Origin: Bin80 sp965116685
GTDB taxonomy: Bacteria > Bacteroidota > Rhodothermia > Rhodothermales > Bin80
Assembly (NCBI GenBank): GCA_965116685.1
Contig: OZ220707.1
Location: 2,294,001-2,358,000 of the forward strand
Direction: 5' to 3'
DNA length: 64,000 nucleotides
The first letter of the stretch is position 1. Every line of letters begins with the position of its first letter. The notes under the pieces are model-generated. The model worked only from the letters and a program-made list of their open reading frames with translations. It was not told where the DNA came from and did not search any database. Below, in pieces: positions 17,552 to 25,939 of the stretch. A program made the translations under genes and the position numbers.

Positions 17552-18901
17552 TTATACGAGTGGTAGAAAGATTGACAAGATCAGGGAGGTTATACCTGCA
17601 GCAACTCCAAGAATAATCAGTAATACGGACCAGGACTTGAGGGTTTCAACTTCGGTGAGGCCGCTCATTTTGGAGTAGATCCAGAACCCGCTGTCGTTCA
17701 TCCAGGCCCCAACCAGTGAACCGGCACCAATCGCTGTACCCAAGTAAACGACATTAAAATTCAAGCTTTCAGGCGTGACGATGGCGGCCAGCATGGCAGA
17801 GGCCGTGATCATCGCGACCGTTGATGAACCCTGGGCAAACTTCAGCAGGCTGGCAATCCCAAACCCAAGGAGCAGCATGCCAATTCCTGATGTACCAGAG
17901 CTTCCGGCAAACAGCCCACTGATCGCAGGGCCAATCTGTGCTTCCTTGAGCATGGCACCGAACGTTCCACCTGCAGCGGTAATGAGAATAATCAAGCCCC
18001 CGCTCATCAGTGATTGTTCAATCACCGTGCTGAGGTCTTTGCGCGAAGGTCGACGCATATAGATGTAGAGACCGGTAGATGCAATGGCGGCTAACAACAG
18101 GGCCATATTTGCATCACCAAGTACGAGAATCCATCGGGCGAGCGCCGTATCACTGCCCAGAAGAGGCAGAAACACTGTCTTTCCGGCAATCAGGAGAATC
18201 GGAAGAGCGATCGGTAACACTGAAACCCCCAGGCTCGGGAGTTGGCTGAGTTGAGTTGTCGTTATCTCGACTCCTGGCACATCACGCATGGGAACTGGCA
18301 TTCTTCGATCGAGCCAACCCGCATAGAGTACGCCCAAGATGGTGGCCGGCAGGGCTACGCATGCACCAACCAAGATCATCGTCCCCAGGTCGATACCCAG
18401 GTTTTCGGCGATGACCAGGGGACCTGGCGTAGGAGGGACAAGGGCGTGTGTAGCTGCTGCACCTGCGGCGATTGCGATCACATACTTCAGGTAATTTCGC
18501 CCGGTCTGTGAAAACATTGAGCGGGCGAGGGGGATCAGCAGATAGAAGACGGTGTCGAAAAATACAGGTATAGACAGCACAAAGCCACTGGCTGCCAGTG
18601 CAGGGCTCCCACGTTCCTGCCCCAGAAAGCGGATAAACGCCTGTACGACACGATCAGCGGCACCACTGCCCATCATGGTCACACCGATGACAGCTGCCAT
18701 GGCAATGACAATTCCAATGCTGCCTGCAGTCGCACCAAAGGAGGAGGCTACACGTGCAATCTTAATGGACCACTCCCCTGGAGAAAGAATACTGATTACA
18801 ATCGCTGCGGTAATCAGTGCAACAAAAGCATTGATTCGGAGGCCTACAATCATGCCTACGACAATAACAATGCCAAGTAAAAGAATAAGTAATGGAATCA
18901 T
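17552..18901 (-). CDS. GntP-family gluconate/aldonate permease
   Basis: 449 aa with about 12 hydrophobic segments, starting MIPLLILLLGIVIVVGMIVGLRINAFVAL, the GntP N-terminus. Further family stretches are HALVPPTPGPLVIAENLGIDLG and LLKFAQGSSTVAMITASAM. GntP proteins are inner-membrane proton symporters for gluconate and related aldonates. It is transcribed first, 11 bp upstream of the IlvD-type dehydratase, so uptake and dehydration are co-expressed. No linked regulator is visible. Confidence 0.92.
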   Translation of the reverse strand: MIPLLILLLGIVIVVGMIVGLRINAFVALITAAIVISILSPGEWSIKIARVASSFGATAGSIGIVIAMAAVIGVTMMGSGAADRVVQAFIRFLGQERGSPALAASGFVLSIPVFFDTVFYLLIPLARSMFSQTGRNYLKYVIAIAAGAAATHALVPPTPGPLVIAENLGIDLGTMILVGACVALPATILGVLYAGWLDRRMPVPMRDVPGVEITTTQLSQLPSLGVSVLPIALPILLIAGKTVFLPLLGSDTALARWILVLGDANMALLLAAIASTGLYIYMRRPSRKDLSTVIEQSLMSGGLIILITAAGGTFGAMLKEAQIGPAISGLFAGSSGTSGIGMLLLGFGIASLLKFAQGSSTVAMITASAMLAAIVTPESLNFNVVYLGTAIGAGSLVGAWMNDSGFWIYSKMSGLTEVETLKSWSVLLIILGVAAGITSLILSIFLPLV

Positions 18902-19162
18902 CAGGGCTATGGATGTCGTGAAGGTGCCACCGGGTGTGTTTTTCCCAGACCGTCAATGCCGGATTCAATGATCTCGCTTGGCTGCAGGAATCCCTGTGGT
19001 ATAAGCCCAGGGCCGACACCTGCAGATGTATCGGTGGAAATTACGTCACTCGGCAAAAGAGTCTGGAGTCTTGTTTTGCGGTAATATAACTGGTGCGTTG
19101 GCCAATGACCAAAGCCAGATCATGGTCGTTTCAGGGGAAGGACGAAATAGATTGGTTTTTTG

Positions 19163-19960
19163 ATGTCACAACAGCTTTTTGATCTTTCCGGACAGGTTGC
19201 TTTGGTTACTGGTGCGAGTCGTGGATTGGGGCGGTACATGGCGATAGCTTTGGCCGGAGCCGGGGCAGATATCGCGATCACCAGTCGCAGTAAAGATCGT
19301 CTTGCAGAAACGCAGCAGGAGATTTTATCAATTGGGCGCCAAGTTCTTCCAGTTGAGTTGGAGGTACTGGATACGTCCAGTATTCGATCACTAACTGATG
19401 CAATTGAGAGACATTTTGGTCGGCTGGATATTCTCGTAAACAATGCCGGTTGTAATGTCCGTCGCAGGGCCTTGGAAGTTACGGAGGAAGATTGGGATAT
19501 GGTGGTGAACACGAATCTGCGAGGGGCCTTTTTTGTGGCACAGGCTGCCGCGCAGATCATGAAGTCACAGAATTCGGGTCGCGTGATCAATATTGGTTCC
19601 GTTACATGTGTTGCAGGCTATGCAGGAATGGGGCCTTATTGTGCGAGCCGGGGTGGAATCAAGCAACTGACCATGTCTCTAGCACATGACTGGGCTGAAT
19701 ATGGGATCACAGTTAATTGCTTGGCTCCGGGCTGGTTCAAGACAGAGCAAAGCAGGATGCTCTATGAGGATGAGACATGGCTTTCGATGCTGAAAAAACG
19801 GATCCCAATGGCTCGCCCAGGACATCCAAATGATTTAGACGGGATGGTCGTTTTTCTTGCGTCTGAATCCAGTCGTTATATCACGGGACAGACCTACCTG
19901 GTGGATGGGGGCGTGTCCATTGGTGCAATTCGAGCGATGCCGCAAAGCGAGTTGTCATAG
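19163..19960 (+). CDS. SDR-family oxidoreductase (gluconate 5-dehydrogenase-like) with Arg at catalytic Lys
   Basis: 265 aa from ATG 19163 (a TTG lies one codon upstream). Seen: the NAD(P) motif TGASRGLG, NNAG, catalytic Ser in INIGSVT, and the active-site Tyr in YCASRGG. The residue four after Tyr is Arg (CGG codon) instead of the Lys of YxxxK. The rest of the fold, including APGWFKTEQ and the C-terminal VDGG, is intact. The family includes gluconate 5-dehydrogenases and FabG-like reductases, and the neighbouring GntP and IlvD-type genes fit sugar-acid oxidation. It is transcribed divergently from gntP across a 260-bp gap. The Lys-to-Arg change may lower activity or mark a subgroup. Confidence 0.85.
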   Translation: MSQQLFDLSGQVALVTGASRGLGRYMAIALAGAGADIAITSRSKDRLAETQQEILSIGRQVLPVELEVLDTSSIRSLTDAIERHFGRLDILVNNAGCNVRRRALEVTEEDWDMVVNTNLRGAFFVAQAAAQIMKSQNSGRVINIGSVTCVAGYAGMGPYCASRGGIKQLTMSLAHDWAEYGITVNCLAPGWFKTEQSRMLYEDETWLSMLKKRIPMARPGHPNDLDGMVVFLASESSRYITGQTYLVDGGVSIGAIRAMPQSELS

Positions 19961-20003
19961 TCGTGCATGACCCGTGTGTGCAGGGAGTATGGTGGGGAAC
20001 CAT

Positions 20004-21635
20004 TTATGGCAAGGATTCCAGAAGATCTTTTCCCTCGTCTGTCAGCCGATATCTCTGATGTCTGCTTCGTGGTTTATCAGGGATTGTCATTTCCAGTAGG
20101 CCTGCTTTCATGAGCGGTCTGAGGATTTTTTCTCGAAACTTACTACGGTTACTTCTTCCAATTGCCTGCATCAGCTCTTCAGCCGGTTTTTCATTTTCAC
20201 ATTTACGAATGAGTTCGACTTGGTCCCGACTTAGTCCCGACTTGGTCCCGACTTGGTCCCGACTTGGTCCCGACTTGGTCCCGACTTGGTCCCGACTTAG
20301 TCCCGACTTAGTCCCGACTTGAGGTGAATCCTGTTCTGATACTGCACCGATCTGGTTTTTCAACGTTTTTTCCGATGGCATTGTCGTAGCAAAGTCTTCT
20401 GGAGCCCAATTGTCTGGATTCCAGTCCGGTTTTTTTGAACGCAGAAATGTAGTGGTAACCCAGTTTTCGGATACTTTAATTACCGGTTCGACTACTCCGT
20501 GTCTGTGGCAAAGATCACGAATACGGCGGATGCCAGACCCGATGTGCTCAACTGCATTCATTCGATATAGGAGATTGAACAATAGCGGGTTCCTTGGGAC
20601 GCTTTTAACACCCAGGTCAGCTTCGGTCATGCCAGCCGGCAATCCACCAGGACTAACGATTTCAAGCCGATCCGAGAACAGATAGATCTGTATATTGGCA
20701 GTCGAACGATAGTTGCGGTGGGCAAAAGCATTGACCACCGCTTCTCGAATTGCTTCTTCAGGAAGTTCAGGTCGTTCCTCTCGTTTCAGTTGTTTAATGA
20801 TAAGCTCGACATTGATCTTGGAGAGGATCCATGCCATTGTCTCATTGATCATTGAGTAGATGTCTCCGTGAAAATCACGGCGGTCAAGTATCTGTACTTT
20901 ATCGGTGCCCATAAATAGACCGCACGAAATGTCCGCACTGATATTGCACTTGCGAATGTCTTTGGCCAGCAACCAAGCACCAGCATTGGTGACTTGAGAG
21001 TCTTCGTTGATCAGATTTAGGTTGCGCAAGGCAGTCTCAGGTGCCATTTCAGCAGGAATATTGGCACGGGTTCTGAATAGATCCCAATTTTTTTCGTCTA
21101 GATCGGTGTCCAGAGAAAATTTGCGGCAAATATCTTCATCGAAGTGGATGAGGCCCTCTTTGTCAAAAAACCTGCGGACTTCATCCCTTGACATTTGCTG
21201 GCTGTTTGGACCCTCCCGAGAATAAAATTTACCCCTAAACGAAAAAGGTTTTCCTCGTTGAGGTGGAATCTTGATACAGTATACGGGCTCTAAGCGCTCA
21301 ATCTCTATGCTGATGGAGGGATCGGCCGAACGTGCAATGTTTTGGATCTGGGATTTGAGGCGATTGCTGTCAGATATTCCAACGATGTCACCGTTATCCG
21401 AGACACCTAATAAAATCTTGCCACCTGACGAATTGGCAAACGCACAGATCTCTCTTCCAAGGTCAGACGTAACAGAGCGTTTAAACTCAATCGTGGTACT
21501 TTCACCCAGCGCGATAATTTCAGCAAGTTTGTCTTGGTCCACGCCTTTTCTGTCAGGATTGATGAGTAATGGGTCTGCAGATGCTATGACGAAGCTTTTA
21601 ACAGATTGACCAATAACTGTGAAGCAGGTTCCCAT
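20004..21635 (-). CDS. AlbA_2 / AAA_4-type putative transcriptional regulator with tandem 11-residue repeat
   Basis: 543 aa. An AlbA_2 (Schlafen-like, formerly AAA_4) domain is seen around residues 45-165: STTIEFKRSVTSD, CAFANSSGGKILLGVSDNG. A RecG-like C-terminal ATPase-type module follows (EEAIREAVVNAFAHRNY, DRLEIVSPGGLPAGM, RNPLLFNLLYRM, GSGIRRI). The C-terminal quarter has three tandem copies of an 11-residue unit (VGTKSGxSRDQ), then a winged-helix-like region ending LTDEGKDLLESLP. Such proteins are annotated as DNA-binding regulators or ATP-binding proteins of unclear role. It stands alone, convergent with the SDR gene. The repeat is encoded by nine 11-nt units, so copy changes could shift the frame. 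Confidence 0.8.
   Translation of the reverse strand: MGTCFTVIGQSVKSFVIASADPLLINPDRKGVDQDKLAEIIALGESTTIEFKRSVTSDLGREICAFANSSGGKILLGVSDNGDIVGISDSNRLKSQIQNIARSADPSISIEIERLEPVYCIKIPPQRGKPFSFRGKFYSREGPNSQQMSRDEVRRFFDKEGLIHFDEDICRKFSLDTDLDEKNWDLFRTRANIPAEMAPETALRNLNLINEDSQVTNAGAWLLAKDIRKCNISADISCGLFMGTDKVQILDRRDFHGDIYSMINETMAWILSKINVELIIKQLKREERPELPEEAIREAVVNAFAHRNYRSTANIQIYLFSDRLEIVSPGGLPAGMTEADLGVKSVPRNPLLFNLLYRMNAVEHIGSGIRRIRDLCHRHGVVEPVIKVSENWVTTTFLRSKKPDWNPDNWAPEDFATTMPSEKTLKNQIGAVSEQDSPQVGTKSGLSRDQVGTKSGPSRDQVGTKSGLSRDQVELIRKCENEKPAEELMQAIGRSNRSKFREKILRPLMKAGLLEMTIPDKPRSRHQRYRLTDEGKDLLESLP
20220..20318. repeat. Tandem repeat, nine copies of an 11-nt unit inside a coding region
   Basis: Nine consecutive units of TTGGTCCCGAC; units 2, 8 and 9 carry A at the fourth position, the rest are identical. 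Because 11 is not a multiple of three, three DNA units encode one 11-residue protein repeat. Gain or loss of one or two units would shift the frame and remove the C-terminal winged helix. Confidence 0.95.
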
Positions 21636-21736
21636 GGATATTGGGTTCCCCGCATTCTAACGCTATTCTGTGGAATGAGGTGTCGTCAAGCCAAGGCGTT
21701 TCTACCCGTGAAGATACTGAGACAGTAGAGAGAAGC

Positions 21737-21807
21737 TCCCCGGGTAGGACTCGAACCTACAACCCTGCGGTTAACAGCCGCATGCTCTACCATTGAGCTA
21801 CCGAGGA
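21737..21807 (-). tRNA. tRNA-Asn (anticodon GTT)
   Basis: On the minus strand the acceptor arms TCCTCGG and CCGGGGA pair with one G-T. The D arm GCTCAATGGTAGAGC is normal, the anticodon loop is CTGTTAA (GTT), and the T arm carries GGTTCGAGTCC. It is divergent from tRNA-Leu about 90 bp away. Confidence 0.95.
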
Positions 21808-21899
21808 AACGCCCCGCTAACCATTTTATGATGCATCATGTTCCATCTACAGAGGCTCATGGGGAAACTTTGGCCTACAAAATGGTATCACGCCCATCA

Positions 21900-21983
21900 G
21901 CCCTGGTGGCGGAACTGGTAGACGCGCAGCATTCAGGATGCTGTGCCCATACGGGCGTGGAGGTTCGAGTCCTCTCCAGGGCA
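21900..21983 (+). tRNA. tRNA-Leu (anticodon CAG)
   Basis: A class II tRNA with a long variable arm. The acceptor arms GCCCTGG and CCAGGGC pair, anticodon stem GCATT-loop-GATGC presents CAG, and the variable arm is TGCCCATACGGGCG. The T arm carries GGTTCGAGTCC. No CCA is encoded. lepA follows about 120 bp downstream. Confidence 0.95.
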
Positions 21984-22100
21984 CCCACAAAACAGGCAGG
22001 GTATACCTGCATAGGCCTGAATCACTGGCAAGCTTTTAAGCATTGACGCCACAAATTATTTAATCCTCAACGTGGCGACCCCGGGTTACGAATCAGTTGT

Positions 22101-23906
22101 ATGACCTCACATAAGAGTTGTATCCGCAACTTTTGCATTATCGCGCATATCGATCACGGCAAAAGCACGCTTGCTGATCGGTTGCTTGAAATTACCGGTA
22201 CGGTTGAAAAGCGCGACATGCAGGACCAAGTACTGGACTCCATGGACCTGGAGCGTGAGCGAGGCATTACCATCAAAAGTCATGCGATCCAAATGACGTA
22301 TCAGGCCAGGGACGGACGGGAATATACCCTGAACCTGATTGATACGCCGGGTCATGTTGATTTTACCTATGAGGTATCCCGCGCACTCAAAGCCTGTGAA
22401 GGTGCAATTCTGGTTGTGGATGCAGCACAAGGGATTGAAGCACAGACCATCAGCAATCTGTATTTAGCATTGGATAATGACCTGGAAATCATTCCCGTCC
22501 TCAACAAAGTAGACTTGCCGGGGGCCCGACCCGATGTGGTTGCAATGTCCATTGAGAGCCTGATTGGCGAGCCGGCGGAAGATATACCCTGTATCAGTGC
22601 AAAGACCGGTGAGGGAGTATCGGAGATTCTGGAGACTGTGATTCAGCGTGTTCCCGCCCCGGAAGGCAAATCAGATGGCCCACTGCAGGCATTGATTTTT
22701 GATTCAATCTTTAATCAGTATCGTGGCGCGGTCGCATATGTGCGCATCTTCCAGGGCATGCTCCGCAAACGGGAGCCAATCAGATTTATGGCGACCGGTC
22801 AGGAATATCTCGCGGAAGAAATTGGGGTGCTCAGGTTGGGGATGCAGCCAACGGACGAATTGAAAGCCGGAGATGTCGGATACGTAATCGGGTCCATCAA
22901 AGATGTCAGACACACACGTGTAGGGGATACGATCACCCATGCACGCCAGCCCGCGGATGCTGCAATTGCAGGATTCAGGGAAGTAAAGCCAATGGTGTTC
23001 TCGGGCGTGTATCCCACGAGTACGGAAGATTTTGAAGACCTTCGTGCATCCCTGGAACGCTTACAACTCAATGATTCCGCCATTGAGTATGAACCTGAAA
23101 CCTCGGTAGCACTGGGGTTCGGGTTTCGGGTTGGATTCCTGGGGCTGCTCCATATGGAAATCGTACAGGAACGATTGGACAGAGAATTCAATCTGGATAT
23201 TATTACAACCCTGCCGAATGTGAAGTATGAGATCGCAACCAGTGATGGAAAGATTGAAATCATTGAAAATCCCAACAAGGTTCCATCGGCAGGTAGACTA
23301 GATTATATCAAAGAACCGTTTGTAAAAGCGGAGATCATTTGCCCGACAGAATACATCGGAAATATTATGAATCTTTGCACTGATCGAAGAGGTGAGTTTG
23401 TGAATCAGACCTATCTCGGGACCGAGCGGGCTACACTGGAATACCAACTGCCTTTAGCGGAAATTGTCTTCGATTTCTATGACAAGCTCAAGAGCATTTC
23501 CCGGGGGTATGCATCTTTTGACTATGAATTTTCCGGTTATCAACGTAGCGATCTGGTAAAGCTTGACGTACTGATTAATGGGGATCCTGTGGATGCACTC
23601 AGTGCAATTGTTCACCGGAGCAAAGCCTATGAGATGGGACGGAAACTCACCGCTAAACTAAAGGATCTCATCCCGCGTCAAATGTTTGAGGTTGCGATTC
23701 AGGCAGCCATTGGAAGCCGCATCATTGCACGGACAACGGTCAAGGCGGTCCGCAAGGACGTAACGGCCAAGTGCTACGGAGGCGATATCACAAGAAAGCG
23801 CAAGCTTTTAGAAAAGCAGAAAGAGGGAAAAAAACGTATGAAGCAGGTTGGTAGTGTTGAAGTGCCGCAGGAAGCATTTCTGGCAGTGCTCTCAATGGAG
23901 AATTAA
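22101..23906 (+). CDS. lepA: Elongation factor 4 (LepA), ribosome back-translocase
   Basis: 601 aa, normal length. The GTPase domain shows AHIDHGKSTLADRLL (G1), RGITIK (G2), DTPGHVDF (G3) and NKVDLP (G4). The C-terminal LepA-specific domain ends with the characteristic KRKLLEKQKEGKKRMKQVGSVEVPQEAFLAVL. It is a ribosome-binding translational GTPase, cytosolic or membrane-peripheral. It leads a run with a secreted protein of unknown function and signal peptidase I, the common lepA-lepB neighbourhood. Confidence 0.98.
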   Translation: MTSHKSCIRNFCIIAHIDHGKSTLADRLLEITGTVEKRDMQDQVLDSMDLERERGITIKSHAIQMTYQARDGREYTLNLIDTPGHVDFTYEVSRALKACEGAILVVDAAQGIEAQTISNLYLALDNDLEIIPVLNKVDLPGARPDVVAMSIESLIGEPAEDIPCISAKTGEGVSEILETVIQRVPAPEGKSDGPLQALIFDSIFNQYRGAVAYVRIFQGMLRKREPIRFMATGQEYLAEEIGVLRLGMQPTDELKAGDVGYVIGSIKDVRHTRVGDTITHARQPADAAIAGFREVKPMVFSGVYPTSTEDFEDLRASLERLQLNDSAIEYEPETSVALGFGFRVGFLGLLHMEIVQERLDREFNLDIITTLPNVKYEIATSDGKIEIIENPNKVPSAGRLDYIKEPFVKAEIICPTEYIGNIMNLCTDRRGEFVNQTYLGTERATLEYQLPLAEIVFDFYDKLKSISRGYASFDYEFSGYQRSDLVKLDVLINGDPVDALSAIVHRSKAYEMGRKLTAKLKDLIPRQMFEVAIQAAIGSRIIARTTVKAVRKDVTAKCYGGDITRKRKLLEKQKEGKKRMKQVGSVEVPQEAFLAVLSMEN

Positions 23907-23910
23907 CGCA

Positions 23911-24717
23911 ATGAGGCGCAGCACCTTCGTCGTATTGATCCTCTTTGTCTGCATATCACATGTCTACGCGCAAAGCAGGCGGATTACCTGGGATCAGTTG
24001 GGCCTTGTTTACGCAGAGGCAAGATCTCAAATGCTTTATCAGGCATATATTGAGTCGAACGGAGAGTATGTCCACCCCCTTGACCTAACCCAATCCCAGG
24101 TAGCCAGTGATTCCCTTTTGGATTGGATCGCAGAAACGATGGGGCTGCGGGAGGAAGCGCCGCCTCCCATATTTCGAGGCAAAATTCATGCGTGGGAGGT
24201 GATTTCTCTGGTGGATCAACCGGATGGACTGGCACAATTTGAAGATGTGCGGTGGTCCTATTTGGGCAACAATTTTTTTACGCCGATGGACACGATAGAT
24301 ACCCCCGAAATACGAGCTCATCTGGAGGCGTATTTTGGTTCACCAACGCAAACAGTTGTGGAAATCAGACAGGAAGAACGTTTCCCCAAGGATGACTACA
24401 GCCAGTTTGAGTATTGGTTTGTGGTCAATGATTCCATTCCAATGATCGTCATGGATGTAGGTGGACCTTTTGATCGCGGAGTCATTGTGGCCACAGATCA
24501 TCGGTTCCGTTCGCTCCTCTATCGTATGCGGCACTCGCTTCTGGGTACAGCGATACGCCGGAGTGAGCCGGGACCCTATGTAGATTATTACTATCACCGG
24601 CTTGCAGAGAAGTGGTATTTAACGGGATTCAACGGTTTAGAGTATTTTACCCGTGAAATCCCCAAGCCCGATCTTAAACCTGGGAGGCCGGATCAACGTT
24701 TATTGTCGGATCAATGA
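23911..24717 (+). CDS. Secreted protein of unknown function between lepA and lepB
   Basis: 268 aa from ATG 23911, five bases after the lepA stop. An earlier in-frame start would lie deep in lepA. The N-terminus MRRSTFVVLILFVCISHVYAQ is a clear signal peptide with AQ cleavage. The mature part is rich in acidic and aromatic residues (for example RWSYLGNNFFTPMDTIDTPE, DDYSQFEYWFVVNDSIPMIVMDVGGPF). I recognise no domain or catalytic motif. Tight spacing to lepA and 20 bp to lepB shows it belongs to the same transcript. A periplasmic role is inferred only from the signal. Confidence 0.7.
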   Translation: MRRSTFVVLILFVCISHVYAQSRRITWDQLGLVYAEARSQMLYQAYIESNGEYVHPLDLTQSQVASDSLLDWIAETMGLREEAPPPIFRGKIHAWEVISLVDQPDGLAQFEDVRWSYLGNNFFTPMDTIDTPEIRAHLEAYFGSPTQTVVEIRQEERFPKDDYSQFEYWFVVNDSIPMIVMDVGGPFDRGVIVATDHRFRSLLYRMRHSLLGTAIRRSEPGPYVDYYYHRLAEKWYLTGFNGLEYFTREIPKPDLKPGRPDQRLLSDQ

Positions 24718-24737
24718 TCAAAGAACAAAACTAGCTT

Positions 24738-25877
24738 ATGTCAGAATCATCTGAGAGGAAGCAGCGGCGGAAACAACGCGCAACAGAGCGGGCTCAACGC
24801 CGCGGTACGCCTGTGGAAAAGAAGAAAAAGGGACCAATCCGTGAGTGGTTGGATGCTATCGTGTTCGCGATCATCTTTATGGTCATTCTGAGGGCGGTTT
24901 TCTTTGATCTGTTCCGGATTCCCACCCCTTCCATGGAGAAAAGTTTACTGGTTGGAGATTATATCGTCGTGTCCAAAATTCACTACGGTATGAGATCGCC
25001 CATGACGCTGGGGATTCCCTTTACACCGATTTATCTGCGTGGACTTGAACTTCCCTGGACCCGGTTCCCCGGATTCACCGCTCCGAAGCGCTTTGACACA
25101 GTTGTCTTCAACTGGCCAGCTGATGAGGGCAAGCCGGTTGACCGAAAGACGTACTACATTAAGCGGATCATCGGCATGCCGGGGGATACACTTTCAATCG
25201 TTGACAAGGTGGTGCACGTGAATAGCGACACCTTATTCTTCAAGGAGACGACAGAACCTTTGAAAGATACCATGCAGCACCTCTGGTTTGTCTACAAAGA
25301 GGACCCCCGTGTCCGACTTCCCAGTGCTCGGTTGATGGAATTAGGAATTTCGGAAGCGTTCCCCACGATGAATCCTACAATAGAGCGTATTCAGGCTACG
25401 GAAGCTGCAGCAGAAGCGGTCGCTGGTTGGGACTATGTAACAGAGGTTCGTCCGGTGATTCGGGGAGCACGTCCCAATCAGGGCATTTCTCTTTATCCCG
25501 CGAACGCAAACAATTCTACGGATAATTTTGCGCCGCTGGTCATTCCTGGAAAGGATAGGACGGTGAATCTGACAGCTGAAAATTGGCCGATCTACCAGTC
25601 GGTAATCACCAACTATGAAGGGCAATCCGCATCCCTGGACGGAGAGCGTATTCTCATTGATGGCCAAGTGCAGGACACCTACACGTTTAGTCAGGATTAC
25701 TATTTCGTCATGGGAGATAACCGGGACAATTCTGAGGACAGCCGCTTCTGGGGATTCGTTCCCATGGATCATGTTGTGGGTCGTGCGGTCGCCGTCTATT
25801 TCTCGTGGAATAGCCAGGGGAGCCCATTCCTGATTGGTCAAATCCGCGGCAACAGAATGTTTCGTGCAATCCAGTAA
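24738..25877 (+). CDS. lepB: Signal peptidase I
   Basis: 379 aa. A basic N-terminus leads to one membrane anchor (IVFAIIFMVILRAVFFDLF). The catalytic Ser65 is in IPTPSMEKSLLVGDY and the catalytic Lys142 in YYIKRIIGMPGDTLSI; the box E motif GDNRDNSEDSRFWGFVP is also present. Between boxes D and E lies an insertion of about 180 residues, as in the long enzymes of Bacteroidota. It cleaves signal peptides of exported proteins at the outer face of the inner membrane. It is third gene of the lepA transcript. The C-terminus has no second obvious anchor. Confidence 0.96.
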   Translation: MSESSERKQRRKQRATERAQRRGTPVEKKKKGPIREWLDAIVFAIIFMVILRAVFFDLFRIPTPSMEKSLLVGDYIVVSKIHYGMRSPMTLGIPFTPIYLRGLELPWTRFPGFTAPKRFDTVVFNWPADEGKPVDRKTYYIKRIIGMPGDTLSIVDKVVHVNSDTLFFKETTEPLKDTMQHLWFVYKEDPRVRLPSARLMELGISEAFPTMNPTIERIQATEAAAEAVAGWDYVTEVRPVIRGARPNQGISLYPANANNSTDNFAPLVIPGKDRTVNLTAENWPIYQSVITNYEGQSASLDGERILIDGQVQDTYTFSQDYYFVMGDNRDNSEDSRFWGFVPMDHVVGRAVAVYFSWNSQGSPFLIGQIRGNRMFRAIQ

Positions 25878-25939
25878 TTATTGGTTACTGGTAACCTGTA
25901 ACCCCTGTAGCCGTAGTGGAGAATGGGGAGAGTTGTCAA

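Noticed and set aside
20220..20318. CRISPR array
   Set aside because: Units are 11 nt, contiguous and without spacers, and the stretch is in frame in a coding gene.
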